From positions 124,001 to 188,000 of the forward strand of contig JAOYTL010000014.1 in NCBI GenBank assembly GCA_025846845.1: a stretch of DNA of 64,000 nt, in the 5' to 3' direction. Each line of letters begins with the position of its first letter. Position 1 is the stretch's first letter. The DNA is from Alloboseaceae bacterium BT-24-1. GTDB taxonomy: Bacteria > Pseudomonadota > Alphaproteobacteria > Rhizobiales > Beijerinckiaceae. Positions 32,101 through 40,685 of this stretch are shown here, piece after piece. The position numbers and the translations under genes are program-made. The notes beneath the pieces were generated by a model. That model had not been told where the DNA came from, did no database searches, and worked only from the letters and a program-made list of their open reading frames with translations.

Positions 32101-34520
32101 AGTTCACCCTCTCCTGGCTCAAAGAGCATCTCGACACCACGGATTCGCTCGACACCATCACCGAGGCGCTGACCCGCATCGGTCTCGAGGTCGAAGGCGT
32201 CGAGGACAAGGCCAAGGCGCTCTCCGCCTTCACCATCGCCTATGTCATCGAGGCGAAGCAGCACCCGAACGCCGATCGCCTGCGCGTTTGCATGGTCGAC
32301 ACAGGCTCGGGCGAGCCGGTCCAGGTCGTCTGCGGCGCGCCCAATGCCCGCACCGGCATGAAGGGCGTGTTCTCGCCGCCCGGCACCTATATTCCCGGAA
32401 AGGACATCACGCTTGGCAAGGGCGTGATCCGCGGCGTCGAGTCGAACGGCATGCTGGTGTCCGAGGCCGAGCTGCAGCTCTCCGACGATCATGACGGCAT
32501 CATCGACCTGCCCGAGGATGCGCCGGTCGGCCAGCCCTATGCGACCTATGCCGGCCTCGACGATGCCGTGATCGAGATCGCGGTGACACCGAACCGGGCC
32601 GATGCGCTCGGCGTTTCCGGCATCGCCCGCGACCTCGCCGCGGCTGGTCTCGGCACGGTCAAGACGCCGCCGGTCCAGCCGGTGCGCGGTGCCTTCCCGT
32701 GCCCGGTCGACCTCAAGCTCGATTTCGCCGAAGAGGACCGCAATCTCTGCCAGGTCTTCGCGCTGCGTCTGGTGCGCGGCGTCAAGAACGGCCCGTCGCC
32801 GGAATGGCTGCAGGCGCGTTTGCGCGCCATTGGCCTGCGTCCGATCAATGCGCTGGTCGACATCACCAATTTCATGACCTTCGACCGCAACCGGCCGCTG
32901 CACGTCTTCGACGCTGCCAAGGTCAAGGGCGACCTCGTCGTCCGCCGCGCCAAGGATGGCGAGGAGGTGCTGGCGCTCGACGGCCGGACCTATGCGCTGA
33001 CCTCCGACATGGTCGTGATCTGCGACGACAACGGCGTCGAGTCGATCGCGGGCGTGATGGGCGGCGAGCATTCCGGTTGCGACGAGAGCACCACGGATGT
33101 GCTCGTCGAGAGCGCGCTCTGGAACACGCTCAACATCGCCCGCACCGGCCGCGCCCTCGGCATCAACTCGGACGCGCGCTATCGCAACGAGCGCGGCATC
33201 GACCCAGACTTCACCCGGCCCGGTCTCGACATGGCGACGCAGCTGATCATGACGCTCTGCGGCGGCGAGCCGTCCGATGTCGTCTTCGCCGGCGATTTGC
33301 CCGACAGCCCGCGCCCCATCGATTTCCCTTGGTCCGAGGTCAAGCGCCTGACCGGGCTCGACCTGCCCCAGGTCGAGATGAAGCTGGCGCTGACCTCGCT
33401 CGGCTTCCACGTTTCCGGCGCCGGCGAGCGCGTCAAGGTCGCGCCGCCGTCCTGGCGAGCCGATGTCGAGGGCAAGGCCGATCTCGTCGAGGAGATCCTG
33501 CGCATCGCCGGCATCGACCGTGTCGATCCGGCGCCGCTGCCGCGCATCAAGGGCGAGGTGATCAAGCCGGTGCTGACCGTGCTGCAGAAGCGCACGCGCC
33601 TGGCCAAGCGGCTGCTCGCCAGCCGCGGTCTGGTCGAGGCGGTGACCTGGTCCTTCATCTCGCATGATGCGGCCAAGCTCTTCGGCGGCGGCTCGCGCAA
33701 GCTCGTGCTCGCCAATCCGATCGCGGCCGACCTTTCCGACATGCGCCCTTCGCTGCTGCCGGGGCTGATCCGGTCGGCGCAGGCCAATGCCGATCGCGGC
33801 TTCGGCGATGTCGCTTTGTTCGAGGTCGGCCAGATCTTCCAGAGCGACGAGCCGGACGGCCAGCTCATCGCTGCTGCCGGCTTGCGCCGCGGCACGGCCA
33901 GGCTGGAAGGCGCCGGCCGCCATTGGGACGGCGCCGCCAAGTCGGTCGACGCCTTCGATGCCAAGGCTGACGTATTCGGCCTGCTCTCCGGCCTCGGCGT
34001 GCCGGTCGGGGGCCTGCAGATCATCGCCGGTGGTCCGGCCTGGGCCCATCCCGGGCGCTCGGCCACCCTGCAATTTGGCCCGAAAGGTGTGATCGGCGCC
34101 TTCGGCGAGGTCCATCCGCGCGTACTGAAAGCGCTCGATGTCAAGGGCCCGCTGGTCGCCTTCGAGATCCATCTCGATGCACTGCCGTTGCCGAAGTACA
34201 AGCCGACCAAGGTCAAGCCGAAGCTGGCGCTCTCCGACTTCCAGCCGGTGACGCGCGACTTCGCCTTCATCGTCGACAAGGCAGTGGCGGCCGGCGAGAT
34301 GGCCAGGAGCGCCCAGAATGCTGACCGGGCGCTGGTTTCGGACGTCGGGGTCTTCGATCTCTACGAGGGCGCGGGCGTCGAAGCCGGCAAGAAGTCGGTG
34401 GCGCTGGCGGTGACGTTGCAGCCGACCCAGAAGACGCTGACCGACACCGAGATCGAGGCCGTCGCGGCCAAGATCATCGCCGAGATGGCCAAGCGCTACG
34501 GCGCGGTGTTGCGCGGCTGA
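32097..34520 (+). CDS. pheT: Phenylalanine--tRNA ligase beta subunit
   Basis: This 807-residue beta subunit of PheRS has the full multidomain layout: an N-terminal tRNA-binding OB domain (about 40-150, ADRLRVCMVDTGSG), the B3/B4 editing region (about 210-390), the B5 domain (about 400-475) and the C-terminal FDX-ACB anticodon-binding domain (about 715-807, FQPVTRDFAFIVDK). Normal length. Its ATG overlaps the stop of the preceding glycosyltransferase gene. It ends 3 bp from the convergent hypothetical gene. Confidence 0.97.
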   Translation: MKFTLSWLKEHLDTTDSLDTITEALTRIGLEVEGVEDKAKALSAFTIAYVIEAKQHPNADRLRVCMVDTGSGEPVQVVCGAPNARTGMKGVFSPPGTYIPGKDITLGKGVIRGVESNGMLVSEAELQLSDDHDGIIDLPEDAPVGQPYATYAGLDDAVIEIAVTPNRADALGVSGIARDLAAAGLGTVKTPPVQPVRGAFPCPVDLKLDFAEEDRNLCQVFALRLVRGVKNGPSPEWLQARLRAIGLRPINALVDITNFMTFDRNRPLHVFDAAKVKGDLVVRRAKDGEEVLALDGRTYALTSDMVVICDDNGVESIAGVMGGEHSGCDESTTDVLVESALWNTLNIARTGRALGINSDARYRNERGIDPDFTRPGLDMATQLIMTLCGGEPSDVVFAGDLPDSPRPIDFPWSEVKRLTGLDLPQVEMKLALTSLGFHVSGAGERVKVAPPSWRADVEGKADLVEEILRIAGIDRVDPAPLPRIKGEVIKPVLTVLQKRTRLAKRLLASRGLVEAVTWSFISHDAAKLFGGGSRKLVLANPIAADLSDMRPSLLPGLIRSAQANADRGFGDVALFEVGQIFQSDEPDGQLIAAAGLRRGTARLEGAGRHWDGAAKSVDAFDAKADVFGLLSGLGVPVGGLQIIAGGPAWAHPGRSATLQFGPKGVIGAFGEVHPRVLKALDVKGPLVAFEIHLDALPLPKYKPTKVKPKLALSDFQPVTRDFAFIVDKAVAAGEMARSAQNADRALVSDVGVFDLYEGAGVEAGKKSVALAVTLQPTQKTLTDTEIEAVAAKIIAEMAKRYGAVLRG

Positions 34521-34523
34521 GGC

Positions 34524-35096
34524 TCAGACTGGGGCTACCGTCAGCGGCAGCCAGACTTCGTCTTCTGGTCGTTTGTCCGACGGTCCCCAGCTGTAGTGAC
34601 CATCGGCCCGGTAGGCGAAAACATCACCGGACTCGCGATAGACGAGCCATTGCTCGTCTTCGCCATCGTCATAGGGCGAAGTTTCCAGCTGCCCACCGAG
34701 ATCGAATGTGAAAGTCGACCTGCCCTGAAGCGGCTCGACATTCACCGCCAGAAGGCGCTGGCCGTCCAGTTCGGCGGCCGCCGCTGCGATGTCAGCATCG
34801 GCAGAATCGGAATGGGCAATCTCCACGCCATTCGCAAGGCACCGCCAGTTGCAGCAGTAGATCCAGAGATGCCACTCCCCGCGTGGCATGACCCTTCGCC
34901 GAGCCAATGACGCCCTTGCTTCAGGACTTGCGTCTGCGCTGGCTTCGACTGGTTCTCGGATCTGGAGTGAGGGGTTCCCAAACTCAAAGGTCAGCATGGA
35001 GCCTTGCCCTTTCTGAACGCTCCATGCGGGCAGTCCGATAAGGGGGGCGAAGAGACGCTTGACCGGGTCATTTTCGTTCAATCCAGTAGGAGACAT
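34524..35096 (-). CDS. Hypothetical protein
   Basis: This 190-residue protein has no signal peptide or membrane helix. It contains GSMLTFEFGNPSLQIREP, a strikingly aromatic WHLWIYCCNWRC stretch, and a GRSTFTFDLGGQLETSPYDD part, a beta-rich single domain. I recall similar stand-alone proteins in distant bacteria but cannot name the family. Base composition is lower in GC than that of pheT, which may mean recent transfer. The ATG at 35096 is favoured over the upstream start at 35153. An immunity-type or nucleotide-binding role would only be speculation. Confidence 0.75.
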   Translation of the reverse strand: MSPTGLNENDPVKRLFAPLIGLPAWSVQKGQGSMLTFEFGNPSLQIREPVEASADASPEARASLARRRVMPRGEWHLWIYCCNWRCLANGVEIAHSDSADADIAAAAAELDGQRLLAVNVEPLQGRSTFTFDLGGQLETSPYDDGEDEQWLVYRESGDVFAYRADGHYSWGPSDKRPEDEVWLPLTVAPV

Positions 35097-35243
35097 GGTC
35101 GTTCGCTGTAGCTCCACCCGGGAATGACGGCTGCGCGGCTTTTGCCGCGCCACCGTTATTGATCAGGATTATGAAATAATCGGCGCAAGAAATCGTTTGA
35201 AAATCCGGGTATCGGCTCTGATTGTTGCAATCCGAGAGGCCTG

Positions 35244-36146
35244 ATGTCGCTGACCGAGCTCCCTGTCGCGGACGATCTCTTTCCCGGCTTCCGGATGCTC
35301 GACGTCGCGACCACTGCTGCGCGCATTCGCGTTCGCACCGGCGGGGAGGGGCCGCCGCTGCTCCTGCTCCACGGTTATCCGCAGACCCACATCATGTGGC
35401 GGCGGATCGCTCCGCTGTTGGCTCAGCGCTTCACCCTGGTCTGCCCGGACCTGCGCGGCTACGGCGATTCCGGGAAGCCGCCGAGCGCTGCCGATCATGC
35501 GCCCTATGCGAAGCGCGCCATGGCACAGGACATGGCCGAGGTCATGAGCGCGCTCGGGCACGAGCGCTTCTGCGTCGGCTCGCATGATCGCGGCGCCCGT
35601 GTTGCGCATCGGCTGGCGCTCGACCATGGCGAGCGGGTGCTGAAGCTGGCGACCCTCGACATCGCGCCGACGCGCGAGATGTATCGCGACACCACCGACG
35701 CCTTCGCCCGCGCCTATTGGCACTGGTTCTTCCTGATCCAGCCGGCCCCGATGCCGGAGCGCATGATCGGCGCCGATCCGGAGTTCTACTGGACGAGCCG
35801 GCGTGCGTCGGACATGCGGCTGTTCGAGCCGGCGGCGCTCCATGAGTATCTCCGCTGCTTCCGCGATCCGGCGATGATCCATGCCAGCTGCGAGGACTAT
35901 CGCGCCGCGGCGACGATCGACATTGCTCATGACGATGCCGATGGCGGCAGGAAGGTCGCTTGCCCGCTGCTGGCGCTCTGGGGCGAGCGCGGCGCGGTCG
36001 GAAAATGCTTCGATGTGCTCGGGCTCTGGCGCGAGCGCGCGGAAAACGTCCAAGGCCGGGCCCTGCCGGGCGGGCATTATCTGGCGGAGGAGATCCCCGA
36101 TCTCGTCGCCGCCGAATTCTCGGCCTTTTTCGGAGAAGACATATGA
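35244..36146 (+). CDS. Alpha/beta hydrolase of the haloacetate (fluoroacetate) dehalogenase type
   Basis: This 300-residue alpha/beta hydrolase has an Asp nucleophile in GSHDRGARVAHRLALDH (about residue 114), as in haloalkanoate dehalogenases and epoxide hydrolases, rather than Ser. The adjacent Arg and second Arg match the carboxylate-binding residues of fluoroacetate dehalogenase, and YWHWFFLIQP near residue 158 matches its His-Trp halide site. The acid is Asp in LDIAPTR and the base is His in GGHYLAEE. The stop overlaps the next ATG. The true substrate may be a halogenated or epoxidised carboxylic acid. Confidence 0.88.
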   Translation: MSLTELPVADDLFPGFRMLDVATTAARIRVRTGGEGPPLLLLHGYPQTHIMWRRIAPLLAQRFTLVCPDLRGYGDSGKPPSAADHAPYAKRAMAQDMAEVMSALGHERFCVGSHDRGARVAHRLALDHGERVLKLATLDIAPTREMYRDTTDAFARAYWHWFFLIQPAPMPERMIGADPEFYWTSRRASDMRLFEPAALHEYLRCFRDPAMIHASCEDYRAAATIDIAHDDADGGRKVACPLLALWGERGAVGKCFDVLGLWRERAENVQGRALPGGHYLAEEIPDLVAAEFSAFFGEDI

Positions 36147-37222
36147 GCCGCACCAACCGCGTCTACCGTATCGCTGCCATCGCCGGCGACGGCATCGGCA
36201 AGGAGGTCATGCCCGAGGGCCTGCGTGTGCTCGAGGCAGCTTCGAAGAAGTACGGCTTCGAACTCCAGCTCGACGAGTTCGATTTCTCCTCCTGCGACTA
36301 CTACGCCAAGCACGGCAAGATGCTGCCGGACGACTGGAAGGAGAAGATCGGCGGCCATGACGCGATCTTCTTCGGCGCGGTCGGCATGCCGGCGCAGGTG
36401 CCGGACCATATCTCGCTCTGGGGCTCGCTGCTGCTGTTCCGCCGCGAGTTCGACCAGTACGTCAATCTGCGCCCCGTGCGATTGATGCCGGGCGTGCCCG
36501 GCCCGCTCGTCGGCCGCAAGCCCGGCGACATCGACTTCTTCGTCGTGCGCGAGAACACCGAGGGCGAATACTCCTCGGTCGGCGGGCGCATGTATGCCGG
36601 CACCGAGCGCGAGATCGTCATCCAGGAGACGATCATGAGCCGCGTCGGCGTCGACCGTGTGCTGAAATACGCGTTCGAGCTGGCGCAGCGCCGGCCGCGC
36701 AAGAAGCTGACCTCGGCGACCAAGTCGAACGGCATCTCGATCACCATGCCGTACTGGGACGAACGGGTGAAGGAGATGGCGAAGGGCTATCCCGACGTCG
36801 CGGTCGACCAGTATCATATCGACATCCTGACCGCGCATTTCGTGCTCAACCCCGACCGTTTCGACGTGGTCGTCGCCTCGAACCTGTTCGGCGACATCCT
36901 CTCCGATCTCGGCCCGGCCTGCACCGGCACGATCGGCATTGCGCCGTCCGGCAACATCAATCCGACCGGTGATCATCCCTCGCTGTTCGAGCCGGTGCAT
37001 GGTTCGGCGCCCGATATCGCCGGGCAGGGCATCGCCAATCCCGTCGGCCAGATCTGGTCGGGAGCGATGATGCTCGATCATCTCGGCGAGCACGAGGCTG
37101 CCAAGGCAATCGAGGCCGCGATCGAGCGCGCGCTCGGCGATGCCCGCACCCGCACGCGTGATCTCGGTGGTAGCCTGAACACCGAAGCGGCCGGCAAGGC
37201 GATCGAGCAGGCGCTGGGTTGA
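36143..37222 (+). CDS. Tartrate dehydrogenase / 3-isopropylmalate dehydrogenase-like oxidative decarboxylase
   Basis: This 359-residue NAD-dependent beta-decarboxylating dehydrogenase belongs to the isocitrate/isopropylmalate dehydrogenase family and looks most like tartrate dehydrogenase (TtuC/YeaU). Motifs include RENTEGEYSSVGG (about 133-145), the active-site Lys region LTSATKSNGISIT, metal-binding VASNLFGDILSDLGPACTG and the cofactor loop EPVHGSAPDIAGQGIANPVG. Its ATG overlaps the dehalogenase-like hydrolase stop. This suggests the hydrolase may yield a 2-hydroxy-acid that this enzyme oxidises, which is inference. Confidence 0.93.
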   Translation: MSRTNRVYRIAAIAGDGIGKEVMPEGLRVLEAASKKYGFELQLDEFDFSSCDYYAKHGKMLPDDWKEKIGGHDAIFFGAVGMPAQVPDHISLWGSLLLFRREFDQYVNLRPVRLMPGVPGPLVGRKPGDIDFFVVRENTEGEYSSVGGRMYAGTEREIVIQETIMSRVGVDRVLKYAFELAQRRPRKKLTSATKSNGISITMPYWDERVKEMAKGYPDVAVDQYHIDILTAHFVLNPDRFDVVVASNLFGDILSDLGPACTGTIGIAPSGNINPTGDHPSLFEPVHGSAPDIAGQGIANPVGQIWSGAMMLDHLGEHEAAKAIEAAIERALGDARTRTRDLGGSLNTEAAGKAIEQALG

Positions 37223-37295
37223 CGACGAGGCCGGCGCATGACCACAAGCTCTGGTCGGCGCCGATCAGACGTAAGACTTAAGAAGGGAGGAACAG

Positions 37296-38000
37296 GTGCC
37301 CGATCTGACGTTTTCGCTGCTCGACCCGGCGCTCTGGGGCAAGCTCTTCGAGATCATCGCGCTCAATATCGTGCTGTCGGGTGACAATGCGGTGGTGATT
37401 GCGCTCGCCTGCCGGGCGCTCGCACCCGAGCAGCGCGCCAAGGGCATCGCGCTTGGCGCCGGCGTGGCCGTGCTGCTGCGCGTCGTCTTCACGGTGCTGA
37501 TCGCCTCCCTCCTCAACATGCCGTTTCTGCACATCGTCGGCGCGCTGCTGCTGGTCTGGATCGCGGTCAAGCTGGTCCTCGAGGACGGAGAGAGCGACAA
37601 GAATGCGGTCGCCGCCAGCAGCAAGCTCTGGAAGGCGGTGCAGACAGTGGCGATCGCCGACATCGTCATGAGCCTCGACAACGTGCTCGCCATCGCGGCC
37701 GTCGCCAAGGATTCGATCCCCCTGCTGGTCGGTGGCCTGATCATCTCGATCCCGCTGATCGTGCTCGGCGCCTCGCTGATCACCTCGCTCCTGACCCGCT
37801 TCCCGATCCTGGTCTGGGCCGGCGCCGGCCTGCTCGGCTGGGTCGCGGGCGAGATGTTCGAGACCGATCCCTGGCTGATCGGCAAGCTCGGCGAGACGCT
37901 GGCTCACCAGCTCGAATATCCCGCTGCCATCCTTGGGGCCCTGCTCGTGCTCGGCCTTGGCTACTTCCTCAAGCATCGCCGGCCAGATCCGGCCCTCTGA
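37296..38000 (+). CDS. TerC family integral membrane protein (copy 1)
   Basis: This 234-residue membrane protein has about seven helices and the TerC family motifs NIVLSGDNAVVIALACR (about 16-32) and IVMSLDNVLAIAAVA (about 126-140), with the conserved acidic residues in membrane helices. TerC proteins export Mn2+ or related metals, or help load metals during protein secretion. It starts at a GTG behind GGGAGG. The next gene is a paralogue. The 73-bp leader is too short for the known yybP-ykoY manganese riboswitch. Confidence 0.92.
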   Translation: MPDLTFSLLDPALWGKLFEIIALNIVLSGDNAVVIALACRALAPEQRAKGIALGAGVAVLLRVVFTVLIASLLNMPFLHIVGALLLVWIAVKLVLEDGESDKNAVAASSKLWKAVQTVAIADIVMSLDNVLAIAAVAKDSIPLLVGGLIISIPLIVLGASLITSLLTRFPILVWAGAGLLGWVAGEMFETDPWLIGKLGETLAHQLEYPAAILGALLVLGLGYFLKHRRPDPAL

Positions 38001-38019
38001 CACAGGGACTGACCGACCT

Positions 38020-38763
38020 ATGGATTTCGCATCTTCCGCCTTCTGGACCTCATTGCTCCAGATCATCTGGATCGACCTTCTGCTCTCCGGCGACAATGCG
38101 GTCGTCATCGCGCTCGCGGTGCGCTCGCTGCCGGAGAAGCAGCGCAAGGTCGGCATCTGGCTTGGCGCCGGCGCTGCTGTCGGCCTGCGCATCATCTTCG
38201 CGATCGTCGTCACCTATCTGCTCGCCGTCCCCTTCCTGAAGGTCGTCGGCGCGCTCCTTCTGTTCTGGATCGCGATCAAGCTCGCCAAGGGCGAGGAAGA
38301 GGCGCATAGCGATATCGAGGCCAGTGACAATCTCTGGAAGGCGGTGCGCACCATCGCCATCGCCGATGCGGTGATGAGCCTCGACAACGTGCTCGCCATC
38401 GCCGCCGCGGCGCGCGGCCATTTCGAGCTCTTCATCTTCGGCCTGCTGCTGACCATCCCGCTGATCATCTTCGGAGCCCGCCTGCTCTCGTCGGTGCTCG
38501 AGCGCTTCCCGATCCTGATCTGGCTCGGTGCGGCCCTGCTCGGCTGGATCGCCGGTGAGATGCTGCTGAGCGACATGGCGGTGCTGCAATGGCTGCAGGC
38601 GAACATGCCGAACTGGGTCGTCAGCGTACCGGTCTCCGACGTCAACCCGGTCGGCCTGCTGCCCGCGAAGGTGCCGTTCTATACCGCGGCGGCGCTCGGC
38701 GCCCTTGTCGTCGTCGCCGCCGGCTACCTCCTCAAGAAGAAGCCGGTCGATCAGCCGGGCTGA
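38020..38763 (+). CDS. TerC family integral membrane protein (copy 2)
   Basis: This 247-residue paralogue of the preceding gene has the same paired motifs, LLLSGDNAVVIALAVR (about 19-34) and AVMSLDNVLAIAAAARG (about 123-139). It starts 19 bp after the first copy and is surely co-transcribed. It differs in a longer segment before the last helix (about 186-220). Duplication may give a heterodimer or two metal specificities. Transcription ends at a terminator inside the convergent gene. Confidence 0.92.
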   Translation: MDFASSAFWTSLLQIIWIDLLLSGDNAVVIALAVRSLPEKQRKVGIWLGAGAAVGLRIIFAIVVTYLLAVPFLKVVGALLLFWIAIKLAKGEEEAHSDIEASDNLWKAVRTIAIADAVMSLDNVLAIAAAARGHFELFIFGLLLTIPLIIFGARLLSSVLERFPILIWLGAALLGWIAGEMLLSDMAVLQWLQANMPNWVVSVPVSDVNPVGLLPAKVPFYTAAALGALVVVAAGYLLKKKPVDQPG

Positions 38764-38771
38764 AGCCTACC

Positions 38772-39380
38772 TCAATCGAGCGTGACGAACGCGGCGGCCA
38801 TGGTCTCATGGCCGCCGTTTTTCGTGAGCCTGATGAAGCCGCTGGCGTCGCGGCCGCCCTGATCGTCGCCGACGGTGAAGCGTTCGGTCCCGACGAATTG
38901 TACAGCGAAGCTCTCCGGCGCCCGTGAGAAGCCGGTGCCGAGCGCTTTGACATAGGCCTCCTTGGCGCTCCAGAGCTGAGCGAAGGCCAGAGGCCGGGCA
39001 GGAGCGGGCAGGCTCTCCAGCCAACGCCGCTCATCGGGGTGCAGCGCCGCCATTGGCGGTTCGCTCGCGAGGTCAACCTGCTCGACATCGACGCCGACCG
39101 GCCGGTGCGCCAGTGCGACAGCGACGAGGCCCGCGCGCGTCGCGAGCGACAGGTGCAGCCCGGCACCGTGCGGGGCGATGATCAGCGGCCGGCCCGCAGG
39201 CTCATGCCCGATCTCGACAGCATCTTCCGCTAGCCCGAACTGGCGGGCCAGCACCTTGCGCGCCAGCGAGCGGCGCAGCTCCGCGCGCTCCGGCAGGTTT
39301 GCTGGCTGCGCCTGCGTTGCGACCAGCCAGGCGGCTGGCAGGGCAGGGGCAGTGTCGTTAGCGGAGGAGAGCCAATGCAT
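38772..39380 (-). CDS. 4'-phosphopantetheinyl transferase (Sfp-type)
   Basis: This 202-residue enzyme moves the phosphopantetheine arm of CoA onto a carrier protein. The two family motifs are RPVGVDVEQVD (about 93-103; the Asp residues bind Mg2+) and WSAKEAYVKALGTG (about 137-150). It belongs to the Sfp/AcpT group, not the small AcpS group. No polyketide or peptide synthase is in the window, so the partner is unknown. The strong terminator of the TerC genes lies within its 3' end. Confidence 0.93.
   Translation of the reverse strand: MHWLSSANDTAPALPAAWLVATQAQPANLPERAELRRSLARKVLARQFGLAEDAVEIGHEPAGRPLIIAPHGAGLHLSLATRAGLVAVALAHRPVGVDVEQVDLASEPPMAALHPDERRWLESLPAPARPLAFAQLWSAKEAYVKALGTGFSRAPESFAVQFVGTERFTVGDDQGGRDASGFIRLTKNGGHETMAAAFVTLD
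38792..38822 (+). terminator. Rho-independent terminator of the TerC pair, inside the convergent PPTase gene
   Basis: An 11-bp perfect stem (CGGCGGCCATG with CATGGCCGCCG), a GTCT loop and five T lie 29 bp after the second TerC stop. The DNA is also the coding sequence for the last residues of the phosphopantetheinyl transferase on the other strand. Confidence 0.9.
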
Positions 39381-39507
39381 GCGGCGGTTCTAGTGCACCG
39401 CGCCTTGCCGCGGAAGCAGACGGCCCCGGCCTGCCCTGCGCGGTGGTCATGGAGGCCTGGAGCTTGCAGGGCGTTGACGTAAGCCAGCGAAACCGGTTCG
39501 AGAAGCC

Positions 39508-40236
39508 ATGCCTTCCGACCTGAAATCCGAGCCGCAGGCCGCGGCGCAGCTCACCCTTGCCGGCATGCGGCTCGGGATCCGCCGCGTTGCCGTGCTGATG
39601 CCGGGCATCGTCGTCTTCTCGGTGGCCTTCGGCGCTGCCGCCTCGGCCAAGGGCCTCAGCCTGTTCGAGGCCGTGCTGATGAGCGCGCTGGTCTATGCCG
39701 GCGTTTCCCAGCTCGTCGCCATGGAGCTCTGGCGGCCGGAGTGGAGCTGGGGTGCGATCGCGGGCCTCGCCGTCGTCACCGCGACGGTAAATGCGCGCAT
39801 GGTGCTGCAGGGAGCTTCGCTGCAGCCTTGGTTCGCGCGCCATCCCAGGCTAGTCAATGCGGCGCATCTCTTCTTCTTCACCGACGCCAACTGGCTGATC
39901 GGCACGCGCTATCATGGCGAGGGCGGGCGCGATCTCGGCGTGCTGGTCGGTGCGGGCCTTGTCCTCTGGCTCGTCTGGGTGGCGGCGACCGTGCCGGGCT
40001 ACCTGCTCGGCGCGCTCGTCGCGGACCCGCGCCAGTACGGCATCGACCTCGTCATGCCGATCTTCTTCGCTGCGATGATCGTGCCGCTCTGGCGCGGCAA
40101 GCGCGGGGCGCTGCCCTGGATCATCGCCGGCATCGTCGCACTGGTCACCGCGCGTCTCGTCGATGGCTACGCCTTCATCATCGTTGGCGCGCTCTCCGGC
40201 GCCGTGGCAGGGGCTTTCCTCAATGACCCTGCCTGA
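39508..40236 (+). CDS. azlC: AzlC family branched-chain amino acid exporter, large subunit
   Basis: This 242-residue membrane protein is the large part of an AzlCD-type exporter for leucine, isoleucine, valine and related compounds. GIVVFSVAFGAAASAKGLSL and VMSALVYAGVSQLVAMELW-type motifs (about 32-80) and ATVNARMVLQGASL are typical. It has about six helices. Its end overlaps azlD by 14 bp. A branched-chain aminotransferase gene follows, which fits. Confidence 0.93.
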   Translation: MPSDLKSEPQAAAQLTLAGMRLGIRRVAVLMPGIVVFSVAFGAAASAKGLSLFEAVLMSALVYAGVSQLVAMELWRPEWSWGAIAGLAVVTATVNARMVLQGASLQPWFARHPRLVNAAHLFFFTDANWLIGTRYHGEGGRDLGVLVGAGLVLWLVWVAATVPGYLLGALVADPRQYGIDLVMPIFFAAMIVPLWRGKRGALPWIIAGIVALVTARLVDGYAFIIVGALSGAVAGAFLNDPA

Positions 40237-40540
40237 ACCCGGAAGCTGGGGTCCCTATCTCGCCATCGTCGCCATGGCGCTGGCGACCTATCTTTGCCGC
40301 ATCTCCGGCGTCGTGCTGATGGGCTTCGTCCCGCTGACGCCGCGGGTCCGGCGCGGGCTCGCAGCCCTGCCGGGCTCGATCGTGGTCGCGACCGTGCTGC
40401 CGCTGATCGAGCGCCTCGGCCTTGCCGCCGGCCTCGCTCTATTGGCTGCGATCGCCAGCATGGCCATCCGGCGCAGCGAATTGCTTGCCCTGCTGGTCGG
40501 CATGGCCGTGGTTTCGCTGATGCGCGCTGCTGGTTTCTGA
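40223..40540 (+). CDS. azlD: AzlD family branched-chain amino acid exporter, small subunit
   Basis: This 105-residue membrane protein has about four helices. TYLCRISGVVLMGFVPL (residues about 21-37) and the following LAALPGSIVVATVLP are typical of AzlD. The ATG at 40223 lies within the last codons of azlC, showing tight coupling. The upstream part of the open frame is the azlC overlap and is not part of the gene. Confidence 0.93.
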   Translation: MTLPEPGSWGPYLAIVAMALATYLCRISGVVLMGFVPLTPRVRRGLAALPGSIVVATVLPLIERLGLAAGLALLAAIASMAIRRSELLALLVGMAVVSLMRAAGF

Positions 40541-40685
40541 CGCTTAGGCGTCACGGCGCCTGCCGCAGTGATCCATCACCGGCTACGATCGCATCCATCA
40601 CATCAAACACTCGCCGGCATGTTGACGCCGCCCTGCCTGCGGCAGACGGTGCCGGCTCTCGCTTTTAGCTGACCGATCGGAGCGC

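Noticed and set aside
29839..34172. Two long minus-strand open frames (751 and 733 residues) across pheS, GT and pheT
   Set aside because: They are antisense shadows of well-recognised genes and are rich in His/Arg/Asp, as mirror frames of high-GC genes are.
37223..37295. A yybP-ykoY manganese riboswitch before the TerC pair
   Set aside because: The gap is only 73 bp and lacks the conserved motifs.
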